The position numbers and the translations under genes were made by a program. A stretch of DNA of 64,000 nt from Maylandia zebra (lineage: Eukaryota > Chordata > Actinopteri > Cichliformes > Cichlidae). Below the pieces are notes generated by a model. The model was not told the origin of the DNA and did no database searches. It was given only the letters and a program-made list of their open reading frames with translations. Below are positions 35,283 through 45,545 of this stretch, in pieces (positions within the stretch are counted from its first letter, which is position 1; the number at the start of each line of letters is the position of its first letter). The stretch lies in assembly GCF_041146795.1 (NCBI RefSeq), contig NC_135173.1:56286865-56350864 (forward strand). Direction: 5' to 3'.

Positions 35283-35400
35283 ATGACTCGGGGGAGTTGA
35301 TTCATTTAAACTAACATAATCATCCTGCTGTAATCAGGTTTCTGTAAGGCAGAGTAAATTGATTTTTTGAGCAATTATTAAGTCATGGAGACCAAAACAG
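35283..35400 (-). mobile_element. LINE endonuclease-domain fragment, part 2
   Basis: GACTCGGGGGAGTTGATTCA followed by AGGTTTCTGTAAGGCAGAG appears to be the continuation of the 29860-30384 LINE, displaced by about 4.9 kb of later insertions. Confidence 0.5.
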
Positions 35401-35755
35401 CCAATCAGATTTTTTTGCATCCAAGTCTGTGATTGGCTGGTTTTGTGGCACAACTATAACGGTGTGTAGAAAGAGTTGAGCGGAATGTTGAATGTTGAGA
35501 GCGCAAGCAACACATTGCGAGCAAGCGCAAATGCAAACACTGAGCGACAGCGGCTGCTATTGTGTGTGTATGGATAATAGCAAACACTGAAATACAGTTT
35601 TTGCACGCAGCAAAAAGTTCACTCAAATTTAGCTTTTCTTCGCTCAAAATAAATTTCTCCTCAAAATGCAACACTTGCACCTGCAAATTTTTTTTACGTG
35701 CGCGCAAATTTATTTTACGTGCGCTCAGAACAGTGGCACAAAAATAACGCCATAT

Positions 35756-36545
35756 AATTGGGCTTTCATCAGGTTAGCAAAGATGCACAGAAAAGAAGAT
35801 CAGACACCAACTAGGAAGAATCAGAAATACAAACGCAACAATATAGTCATCCCCTGTGGGGCTGGATTATCAGAAAAAACCCAGGAGAGTCTCCAAGGAC
35901 AACATGCCACTGTACTTCAGACCCAACCACACACTCAGACAAAAACTGTTTTATCCCAAAGACAAAACTCCTGAACACAAACTTAAGAACATATCCTGTA
36001 TCCTGTTGCAAGGAATGCTCAGACATCTACATTCGAGAGACAAAACAGCCACTTGATAAATGCATGGTACAACGTGGAAGAGCCACCTCCACGGGACAAG
36101 ACTCGACTGTCCATCTGCATCTAAAGGACAAAGGTCAATGTTCACATTTTGGACAGAGAAGACAGATGGTTTGAAAGCGGAGTGAAAGAAGCCATCTATG
36201 TTCACTGTGAACAACCGTCTTTGAACAGAGGTGGTGGCTTACGAGACCAACTGTCTGGCAAAAAATAATCCAGTTTTGAGATCCCTTCCCAGACATCCTG
36301 GCTCAACCTCAATAAATCACATGATATATTTGGGCAAGGTTTCACAATGGGTCCACCCAAAGCCTTGGCTGATTGTGACCCACACCCGTTTTCACACCTT
36401 GGCTCGTGCGGACACTCCCATAGGGCTTCAAATCTGGGACTCTCCACTGATTGCATTTAGAATTGAATAAGCTTCTCGGATGAGAGGTGAAACGTCTTCA
36501 AGAAAACTTAAAGAAGTCCAGATACTTTTCTTTCCAAGTGGTTTT
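35756..36545 (+). mobile_element. Penelope-like element fragment (GIY-YIG end)
   Basis: Plus-strand pieces in shifting frames: KYKRNNIVIPCGAGLSEKTQ, DIYIRETKQPLDK (the GIY-YIG-type core) and WFERGVKEAIYVHCEQPSLN, which is the conserved C-terminal end of fish Penelope-like elements. The 3' UTR ends around GATGAGAGGTGAAACGTCTT. RT is absent. Confidence 0.75.
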
Positions 36546-37724
36546 GAATTCTTCCCTTGCAACAATATTTATAGTAATAATAATAAACACCTTTTATTAG
36601 TAACTTGATTTTGTGCTCACTTATGTTATCTTTTTTAATATTTACATTTATTTGATGATATGAAATATTTAAAAGTGATAAACATAGAAAAAAATAAACA
36701 AGAACAAGAAGGGGGCAAATACTTTTTCACACCATTGTATGTGACTCTTCCCTTACTGTTGTGTACTGTAACTTTTGAGCCTGGAAACCTTCCTCAATCC
36801 AATTCTTCTTCATCCTGATCCTGAGACAATCAAGCGAATTTATACGAGAGCAAAAGAAGAGACAGAAATGATTTCTTTCTGTTCAAATCTTAAACTTGCT
36901 CCCAAGCTATAGTAGAATGGCAAGCGTTATTTCAAAACACCTCTCTCTTCTCATTTCATGCCAATTTCATTTCCTGGTAAATGAAATTGTAGCCACTTTA
37001 TTATTTTGGGTCCCACAGATCCCACTGCTGTGAAAACATGTAAAGATTATTAATCGTTTTGTATGCTTTGTGGACTGTGCGTGTACAATGCTTTCACTGA
37101 CTTTCCACAAAATTAGTAAGTCATGTGCAAGTATATCATGGTGACAATACAAACTGGCATCTCTCTGTTTTCTTTTGTTTGTTTTTATAAGCAGTACTTC
37201 TAACTTGATTATTTTGATTCTCTTATTGCAAAAAGTGTTTTGTTGAAAATTTTAATTAGGTGCAGCCCAGCACAGAAGCATATACAAGCTCCTTAAAAGC
37301 AGCTTAAAAATAAAAGCATTTTGGGCCACATTCTCAGTTATTTTACAGTTTTGTAACACTACCTGCAAGAAACACAGAGGCAGGGATGCTGGTGCAAACT
37401 TAGCTTGAAAATATCACAAGGCTTCTCATGCATGTTAATATATTCCATAAATAAAACAAAAATTAGGTTTAAACAATGTATTATGAATGTTGTACATTCC
37501 ATTTTTCTAACGAGAGTAAATACAACATTTAATTACTACATTTTGTAATACCGACATATCTTCTTTTTATATATGACACATTTAAATAAGCTTAAAATAA
37601 GCTCAATATGGCAAGAACATATTCAGGTTTTTCACATGGCATAATGTGCACAAGAGCTGTCCACCTAATTAGAAAGATACAACCACCAGTTGCTGGAAAA
37701 ATGTGTATTCTCTACCACAGGTTG
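36546..37724. other. Intergenic DNA, possible displaced 3' flank of unit D
   Basis: Contains TGCAGCCCAGCACAGA (37262-37277), identical to a word 3' of copy B, and AACTGGCATCTCT (37153-37165), also found 3' of copy C (49051-49063). Position and order fit the 3' flank of pseudogene D pushed away by insertions. GCAAATACTTTTTCACACCA (36716-36735) resembles a Tc1-type terminus. Confidence 0.4.
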
Positions 37725-38243
37725 TGTCATGGTCCCTGTGATCAAGAGCTGATCCTGTATTAGGCAGCATGTGTTTTTGTTGTTTTGCTCTTTCTCTCTC
37801 TCCTGCTGGGGCAGTGCTCATTACGGGCTCCCACCCCTGGCCCATGCACCTGCCATCTCCACACCTGCCGCTCAGTAGTTTGAAAATCTGAATCTGAATC
37901 TGTGAGTTGCTTCCATCAGTTCGTCTCTAACTGAAGTTTTTGTGTGCAGATCTTTCCCGGACTTTTCCCTGCCTGCCTGTAATCCTGTGAACGAGTGTGT
38001 GGATGTGTGTGACCCAGTTACGGAGTGAGGAGTGTGTGACCCAGTTACGGAGTGAGGAGAGTGATTTGGAGACCCTTTGGAGCGCGTTTGATCCCTTTCC
38101 TTTCCCTCACGGACCCTGAAGCCATGTACCCCACCCCCCCACCCCCCAGCATGTTGTATATATTATCACCTGGTGTTGTCTGTATAAATAAATTAACTGT
38201 CTTCTCTACAAGGATTCCTGATCTGCGCCTGAGTCCGTTAACA
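37725..38243 (+). mobile_element. Solo LTR, copy 2 (TGTCATGG family)
   Basis: TGTCATGGTCCCTGTG to AACA, flanked by a perfect 5-bp duplication GGTTG (37720-37724 and 38244-38248). It is homologous to 25831-26392. It holds an internal tandem duplication of GTGTGACCCAGTTACGGAGT (two units, about 38007-38058), not present in copy 1. Confidence 0.8.
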
Positions 38244-38514
38244 GGTTGACATTGAATACATAATGGGCTTGGATTTACAACATTATGAATGAAATGTGCT
38301 CTATTTGGAAGCAGCCACCCCCCTCCCCTTTCGACGGGTTGCGTGTGAAACTTTAAATCATCAAACTGTAAATTATAAATTTTAAATTGTTACTGATCCT
38401 TTTACCCCGAGTCCTAAAGTATATATTTATTTTCTTACTCTTCTTATATTTATTGTCTGTTTACTTGCACTGCTGTAACTGGAGCCATGTTGTCTCGTCT
38501 CTCTATATACTGTA

Positions 38515-39782
38515 GGGGAGACCGGGGATAGTTGTAACATTTTTGACATTTCTGTCTGTAAATTGGAGCTCTTTTAAGGTAGTGGATTCAAAATGTAATG
38601 CAAAGTATTTACATGTCTCTGCTATTAAATAGTGCAGCTATTTTCTCTGCAGCACAATTACCCATTGCATGGTATGGTCTCAAACACAAAGAGTGAAATG
38701 TTACAATTAACCCCATAGTCTGGGTTAGTTGTAACATGTCCTGGGGTAAAATGTAACACAATGAAATAAGGGTACTAACAAAACATTAACATGTAATCTT
38801 TGTTTATTCAACACATGAATGCACTTAGAGCCATTTATGTAGTTATGTGTGTGTGTGACAGAATGCAGAAATCTAGCTTTTGAACATATTCCAACCCCCC
38901 AAAAAAGACAAATTATGGAATTTTCTGCAACTGAATATTTCATTAATTTTGGTTGGTCTTCCTTGCGTTTGGCCTCATTGGTCCAGTGGGCATTATAACC
39001 TACAACTCTTGCACCAATTTTGAACATAACAATGAAGCTGAAAAAATGTAGTTGTTCACCAGCATCGCAATTCCATTACTTTTTATCATGGCTTACCTTG
39101 GTGTGGTTTGCAAAGTGCTTCAGAAAGATGAGGAAATCTGTTTCTTGCACCCATCCTGATTTATTTCCACTACCAAAACTTCCTACTGGTCCATCTCTGA
39201 CACAGTGTGAGAATGTGTATGTGTGGGAACACAAACAGTGGAGGAATTGTGTTGCCAATGGCATTAACCGCATATACAAATGCGACCAGTGAACCTCTCT
39301 CTGCTGATGTCGTTGCCCCAACTTGTTTAATATAAGTTAAAGTAATAGTGTGGTAAGTTGTAACATCTGCATTATTGTTACAACTAACCCAGACTGTTGC
39401 TGTTACAACTGACCCAGACTCCTATAGCCATGAACTAGCTAACATTACAGCCAACGGCTAAAACATTAGCACTAAAGACTTACACAGAATATATCCCCAT
39501 AGACATACAAATAACATAATTTAAGTTTGATGAGTTTAACTGCAAAGCAGATAATGCTATTAGAAATTGAAATAAAGTAGAAAAACTTACTTTTTGGCAT
39601 ACAAATTACTTTTTTTCGTGTTAAATTGTTTGTGTTTGACAAAATGTGCTGATTTTTCACATGTGATAGCACAACTGAGTTGGGCATGCACAGGATTAAT
39701 CACATCATTTGAAACTTAGCCCTGATTGGAGAAATTGGAAGTGTTACAACTAACCCACGTTACAACTATCCCCGGTCTCCCC
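38515..39782 (-). mobile_element. pogo/Tigger-like DNA transposon, internally deleted
   Basis: Inserted at TA (38513-38514 and 39783-39784). The TIR is about 24 bp, perfect, starting GGGGAGACCGGGGATAGTTG. The minus strand near 39310-39080 encodes pieces of a DDE_1 (CENP-B/jerky type) transposase: NAIGNTIPP, VRDGPVGSFGSGNKSGW and FLIFLKHFANHTKVSHDKK. The word GTTACAACTRACCC/GTTAGTTGTAAC recurs at 38722, 39377, 39398 and the ends. It sits inside an older LINE 3' UTR. Confidence 0.8.
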
Positions 39783-39784
39783 TA

Positions 39785-40229
39785 CTGTACTGTATGTAGC
39801 GGAGATGACAATAAAGTTTACTTTGACTTCAGCAGCGAGCAGGCGCACCGAGGGCTCTCGCGCTCACGTTTTGCATTTTTTTTTTGCATCCAAGAATTTC
39901 GAAAAAACATCAGTGCAAATTATAAGTCTGTATCATGATGTCTGGTCTTTTCGTGTTTGTTGGTTTGTTTTTTATTTTGTTTTATTTTGTGAGCTGGTAG
40001 ATGCTGCTCCAGCCAGAGAATCCCCCGCAGCCCCGCCCTCTCCCAGCAAATGGGCGATAGAAAACCGATCGGTGCCTATGCCATTCCCACTATGCGCTGG
40101 CATGACGTCGGGGCAGCATGAGTATGAGCAATTTTTTTTTTTGGCCGATACCGTGATGCCGCCCCCCACCACTATGCCGCCCCGGGCAACCACCCGTGTC
40201 ACCCGTATCAAAAACTGCTACTGCCCACC
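39785..40229. other. LINE tail and GC-rich unidentified DNA
   Basis: 39785-39830 (GATGACAATAAAGTTTACTT) continues the LINE 3' tail into which the pogo element jumped. 39990-40229 is GC-rich with CCGCC/GCCCCG words and no recognised coding content. Confidence 0.4.
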
Positions 40230-40905
40230 CAGGCAATGCAGTGATTAAGTTCGCAGATGGTGGGGCTCATCTCTGGTGGCGACGAGACAACATACTGAGC
40301 TGAGGTTCAGAGGCTGTCGGATTAGTGTGCAGACAACAACCTGGACCTCAATACAACCAAGACAAAAGAACTGGTAGTCGACTTCAGAAGGAGGAAATCT
40401 GAGGTGCAGCCTGTCAGGATCAATAGGGGAGAGTGTGGAAAGGGTGTCCAGTTTCAAGTTCCTGGGTGGGCACATAGACACACACCTCCAATGGAGCTCA
40501 AATACCTCAGCGGTTTTAAAGAAGGCCAACAGCTCCTCCACTTTCTGAGAATCCTCAGAAAAATGGAGCTGAAGAAGGAGCTGCTGATTGTCTTCTCCTC
40601 CATTGAAAGTGTGCTGACATACTGCATCTGTGTATGGTTCTCCAGCTGCACCATGGCACACAAAAAGGAACTTCAGTCATCAATATGGCCCAAAAAAATC
40701 ATTGGACATCCTCTTCCCTCCCTGAAGGACCTGTACAGCACTCGCTGTCTCAAGAGGACACGCAGCATCCTACGGGACTGGACACACCTGGGACACCGGG
40801 GGTTTAAGCTGCTGATGTCTGGCAGGAGATTCAGCTACTGATGTTGGGGACAAACAGACTTAAGCACAGCTTTTACAACAGGGCAATAGCCATAATCAGT
40901 GCGAA
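40230..40905 (+). mobile_element. LINE RT fragment (CR1/L2-like)
   Basis: In shifting frames it encodes the end of the RT domain and thumb: KFADGG (remains of FADD), TKELVVDFRRRKSEVQ and ILRKMELKKELL, then SVLTYCICVWFSSC. The C-terminus runs to FKLLMSGRRFSY. It joins directly to pseudogene D at about 40906 within the TM7-coding region. Confidence 0.75.
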
Positions 40906-41990
40906 CAACCGAAGTAGTAGAGCAGGGGATCCAGGAGGCAGTTCAGACTTCCCAAACACAGAAACACCAGATAGAGTGCGTAAGAGCCATCAGGTGCCTC
41001 CTGGCTCTTCTTGGGTCCTTCATTTAATTGCAGGTAGTGTGCAAGCAGCAGACCGTTTGTAGGCATAAAGCACAGCAAAAATATCACCAGCACAGTGAAA
41101 GTCATTGTCACTGCTCTTCTTCTCCTATGTGATGTTTCTGGAACATCATGTTGGTCTCTGCTCAATCACCTGATTACTTTGGTGTAAGATACCACTGTGA
41201 TGAGCAGAGGCAGGAAGAAGAGGAGGCAGCAGAGAGTGATGAAGTTGGTATTTTGTCAGATAATATTTTCTGTGGCGTGGACATCATGGCAGGTGGTGAT
41301 GTTCAACTCACTAATGTTATAAGTCTGGACAGAGGTAACGAGAGGCAATGAACCAGTGAAAAATAACACCCACATGGTTATACAGGTTAGAACTGCAGTC
41401 CGTGAGTTCCTCCAAGCCATAGAGGAGAAAAAGAAAAATGGGGATTGTTTTGTTCCGAGAATTCAGGATAAAAACAGCAGCAGCTGACAATCACAGTGTA
41501 TGACCTGAAATTTTTGTTCTACATCGCCACTGGTGAGGGAACCAGCCTGTCCTCAGCAATGGCAGGCCTGCTGCATCTCACAACTGCAGAACTGAGTACC
41601 CAGGGAATATTTCCAAATATTTCCAGATCACAGTTAGTTTAGGTGGCATTAAAAAAATACCTTTTTCAGTTGACTTTAATCCAAACATCAAAAATTTTCT
41701 TTGGCTGATCATAGATAAATCAACAAATTGCCCATTTCATCACCAATGTACTCATCATCATTTTTTAACAGTGTAGTGGACAGTTTTCATATGATTGTTT
41801 GGCTTTTCTCTGTATCTATGAAGCGCCTTGAGGCGACTTTTGTTGTGATTTGGCGCTATATAAATAAAATTGAATTGAAAATTGAATTGAATTGAATTTT
41901 CTTACCGTTATTGCCTGTGTGGGAGACAGCACACGTACATAACAGAACCAATAAAAAAGTTGAAACTGAAAACTTTCTGCAGGTGAGAAA
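40906..41990 (-). pseudogene. PAR1-like GPCR, tandem copy D (pseudogene)
   Basis: Minus strand. 41419-40906 matches exon 2 of copies B and C from intracellular loop 2 (WRNSR) to TM7 (DPLLYYFG). Two in-frame TGA stops break it: one after DVHATENII (near 41267, where paralogues have Trp) and one in VIR*LSRDQ (near 41166, where paralogues have VIWSLS). TM1-TM3 and the C-tail are missing; the tail is cut by a LINE at 40905. A relic of exon 1 with its GT donor (GGCAATAACG|GTAAG) is at about 41990-41907, without an ATG. The intron holds a SINE/LINE-like tail (41760-41895). It cannot encode a receptor. Confidence 0.9.
41760..41895 (+). repeat. SINE/LINE-like tail
   Basis: GCGCCTTGAGGCGACTTTTG, then GGCGCTATATAAATAAAATT with TTGAA repeats, is a characteristic fish retroposon tail. 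A second copy is at 56195-56275. Confidence 0.7.
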
Positions 41991-42137
41991 AAAAGTAGCT
42001 AAATTAAATAGCGGAACAAAGCCAACACTTTGCTGTTATTCTCTTCACGTTCCTTTATGTATATGATTCCATGCCTCTCCTGCTCCCATTCATCATCAAG
42101 AAATATATAAGTGGATATAAATATGTAATCTGTTTGA

Positions 42138-42207
42138 AACGCACCCCTCCACACCAATCAGAGTGGTTTGCACATAGAGATGTTACACTCTTTTCTCATT
42201 TCACAGT
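42138..42207 (-). promoter_or_regulatory. Relic promoter block of pseudogene D
   Basis: CGCACCCCTCCACACCAATC and TTTTCTCATTTCACAGT correspond to the blocks upstream of copies B and C. The CCAAT is retained but a 2-base insertion separates it from the CTCC motif. The promoter is retained although the gene is dead. Confidence 0.5.
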
Positions 42208-43354
42208 TGCACATCATTTCCTCTCCTCACGTTTTAGTTCCTCCCACCAGGGAGTAGCAGAGGCGCCAATAAACAGATAGATGAAAAACAAGTAGAGACA
42301 ACAGCAATTTACTGAAGTGAATCCTTGGAGTCTTATTTTATAGAGATATCAATTAGATATGAAGAGCCCTAACCCAGTCCTTCAACTGCTTCTTTTTGTA
42401 GAGCTTTGACAGCATTTCAAGGGCAGTATAATGTGATATATGCCATGGTATGAAGAGTCTAGGATCACTAATTGCAGATTTTATTATTATCATGATTATT
42501 TATTTATTTATTTAAGAAGATGACAAACATGACATGTTACGGGTTTTCACTGTTTATAAATAAGTGCTTAAAACTTATTGGCAATAATGTATAAACAATA
42601 ATATATATTAAATAGAAAATGGTTTCCTGCAATTAAGTGTAATGGCTATATAATTACATATAGCTGTGCATGTTCTAGATTACTATCTGTGAAAAATGTC
42701 TTTAAATTATTATTTTTTTTTTATTCATTCACTCTAAAGACCTCTGCCATCACACATCTGTGGTATCTGCTGCTTTTGTTGGGCAGTATAAATAGCAATT
42801 CATCAAAACAGACATGAGTGAAATACAGCGAATAAAGCAAAAACAGTTTTTACAATTCTAACTAGCTTGAAAGTCAATATTTGGTATGACCACTTTTATT
42901 CTTCACCATGACTTGAACTTGTGAAAGCTTTCATGTAATTTGTTTAACTAGTCTTCAGGAATAGTTCTCAAGGCTTCTTGAGGGGCATTCAAAGCTCTTC
43001 TTTGGATGTTGTTTCCCTTTGTTCCATTCTCTGACAAGATGATGTCACACTGCTTGAGTAATGGTAAACGGACTGGTTCTGATCTACGCAGGCACTCAAA
43101 CCACCTGGTATTTCCATCCAAGTTCTAACCAGGCCCAAACAAGCTTAATGAGCCCCTGTAGTCCCTGAACTATTGTGATACCTTGGGTTTATATTGGCAG
43201 TCATGTTCATAATTTTTTGAAGTACAAACAGCTTGGAGTGTTTTTTCAGACAAGCTGTACTACACTACATGTTTTCCATTGGCCATGTAGCCACCGACAA
43301 CAAAGATTTAGCTAACAGGCTAACATGACTGGGACTTCTGTATTCAATGATAAC
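42208..43354. other. Intergenic DNA upstream of D
   Basis: AT-rich to 42780. 42870-43180 contains words such as GGAATAGTTCTCAAGGCTTC and GACAAGATGATGTCACACTG that look like a decayed antisense DNA-transposon transposase. The family is not certain. Confidence 0.35.
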
Positions 43355-45039
43355 CAGAGATGGGTCGAGTATCCAAAAATTGTACTCAAATAAGAGTAAA
43401 AAAGTACTTGGTGAAAAGACTACTCAAGTAGTGAGTAACTGTTTGAAATGTCCGATTTATTTTTTAAATAAATGCTATCAGACAAACAAAAATAAATAAA
43501 TATACAAATTGTAGTATTTTCCAACAGGAATATATGTAAAAAGATCAACAAAATAAGGCACAACAATTCTAATTTCCAGATTTCAGTTTTTCCACAACAT
43601 AAAGCTTTTTTCACCAATACCTACAGTAAATAATATAAATATATAAACAGTGCAAACAATTTCTAGTGACAAGATATGCCGTAAACTTTATATTCATTTT
43701 GCTCCAAATGGCACAGCAGCCTCAGAGAAAACATTAGAACACGGCAACTTCAACATACAAGGCAGCTCAGTTTACCATAAGTTGTATGGGTGTGCATTTA
43801 TTTCTGCATATTTAGCAAAAATGTGCCATTTCTTCACTCAGTGAAGTGATGGTTAAGCTTCAGCAGCAGTTTGCTCTCAAGGTTCTTTCTGTGAAGCTGT
43901 AACTGTTTAGCAGTGAACAGGAGTCCTGCCTGACTAAGAAGTCCTTCACAAGCTCCAGATGCATGAAGAGCTGTATTGATTTTGATCGACAGCTTCTTGA
44001 TGTGAGGAACATCCCCCAAGAACCCGAAGAGGAGAGTCCTGGCCCCTAGCCCTGCCAGTGTAGCAGAAATGATGATGGATGATGACGGCAGCAGCAGCCG
44101 TTCTTCTCTGGGCGAGTAGCTTAATGTTGTTCGTGTGTAATTTACGTTGAGTAGGCTAACCACGTTATTACATTAATGCATGTAAGGTGAACTAGCAAAC
44201 ACCATCGTAATTACATGCGGCTGTCTTCTTGTTTGATGGCAGATGCTCCCTTCACCCTGGCCAAAAAGGCTAAAATGACCGAAGAAAAAGTGGAAAACAG
44301 CTAAACATGAGAGGTTTTTGGACAAAGTTTTTTTTTTCCCATTGATTAAGCACTACTTCCAGCCAAGAGTGATGTCATAAATCCCCTATAGCTGCAGAAA
44401 AGGCTAACATTGTTATCTTTTTACAAAAAAACAGCTGAACATGAGAGGTTTTTGGACCAATTTTGTGTTCTTCATTCTTTAAGCACCGGTTCGAGCACCG
44501 TTTAAGCACTGGCACCGTTTCAAAAGAACCGGTTTGGTACTGGTATCGGATAAAACCTAAACAATACCCATCCCTAGAAAACAGGCAACCCACCCGCAGT
44601 AGATGTGCTCGGTGTGAGGTCTCGCAGCAAGCTATCAAATACGGCGCATTTCTCGGCTTTTAACAAAATGCTATACGTCGCCAGGTGTTTCATCAGATTC
44701 GAGGAGTTACCTCCTTTGCACAGTATCACCTTAAAGCACTTGTTGCAGGCTGCTGGGTTTGCATCTTTTGCTGTTAAGTACAGCCAGAATTTGACCGCTT
44801 CGACTTGGGCATTTTTAATCTGTAGCTCTGCTCTAAAAGAACGTACGTACCTGGGCCCGCCTACTTACGCTCGCAAAGGTAAAATGATTGGCTAGAATCC
44901 AAAGTGCATGACATCTCAGGAAACAAAAACCGAAATAAAGCACCGAAATGTGCGCTGCTTTTCGGTCTGGTTACTACCGTTTATGCCACAATGGCACCGG
45001 ATACCGGTACCCATCCCTACTCGTTACTACCCACCTCTG
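43355..45039 (-). mobile_element. hAT element (CAGAGATGGG ends) with nested insertion
   Basis: Ends CAGAGATGGGT and, on the other side, ACCCACCTCTG; flanks ATGATAAC (43347-43354) and ATGACAAC (45040-45047), 7 of 8 matching. The minus strand at about 43995-43834 encodes a hAT transposase C-terminus (LLSQAGLLFTAKQLQLHRKN, then LLLKLNHHF). The ZBED-type element at 44008-45019 fills most of its right part. Confidence 0.75.
44008..45019. mobile_element. Rearranged ZBED-type hAT element (halves inverted)
   Basis: 44008-44575 matches 17336-17904 in plus orientation. 44577-45019 matches 16862-17322 in minus orientation. The element's two TIRs (TAGGGATGGGTA type) now lie at 44575 and 45019, so one half has flipped relative to the other. 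It is nested in the 43355-45039 hAT. Confidence 0.75.
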
Positions 45040-45067
45040 ATGACAACATACTGTAGATTGTAATAAA

Positions 45068-45106
45068 CTGCTCTGCCACCTAGCTGTAGCTCAGGTGGCA
45101 GAGCAG
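45068..45106. repeat. 14-bp hairpin at the SINE head
   Basis: CTGCTCTGCCACCT (45068-45081) pairs with AGGTGGCAGAGCAG (45093-45106) across an 11-base loop. The right arm is SINE box A; the left arm may be the stub of an inverted SINE. Confidence 0.85.
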
Positions 45107-45412
45107 GTCAGCCACTAATCAGAAGGTCGGTGGTTTGATCCCAGGCTGCATCCTGGCTGCATGCCAAATATCCTTGGGCAAGATACTAACCCCATGTTTG
45201 CCTACTGGTGGTGGTCAGAGGGCCCGGTGGCGCCAGTGTCCGGCAGCCTCGCCTCTGTCAGTGCGCCCCAGGGCAGCTGTGGTTACAATGTAGCTGCCAT
45301 CACCAGTGTGTGAATGTGTGTGTGAATGGGTGAATGACTGAATGTAGTGTAAAGCGCTTTGGGGTCCTATGGACTAGAAAAGCGCTATACAAATGCAGGC
45401 CATTTACCATGT
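45082..45412 (+). mobile_element. tRNA-derived SINE, copy 2
   Basis: Head with pol III boxes: TAGCTCAGGTGGCAGAGCAG (box A) and GGTTTGATCCC (box B). The body is shared with 27055-27383, and the tail has GTAAAGCGCTTTGGGGTCCT and ATACAAATGCAGGCCATTTA. Confidence 0.85.
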
Positions 45413-45545
45413 ACTCAAAATGTTGATATAAATGAGTGCTGCAGAAATGGTTAGGCACTAATGGAATCTAGGAAATTTGTGTCTTGATGTGAAGTCTCCT
45501 GAGAATCTTATCCATTAGCTGGGAAATGTAGATCATCTGCTTAGA

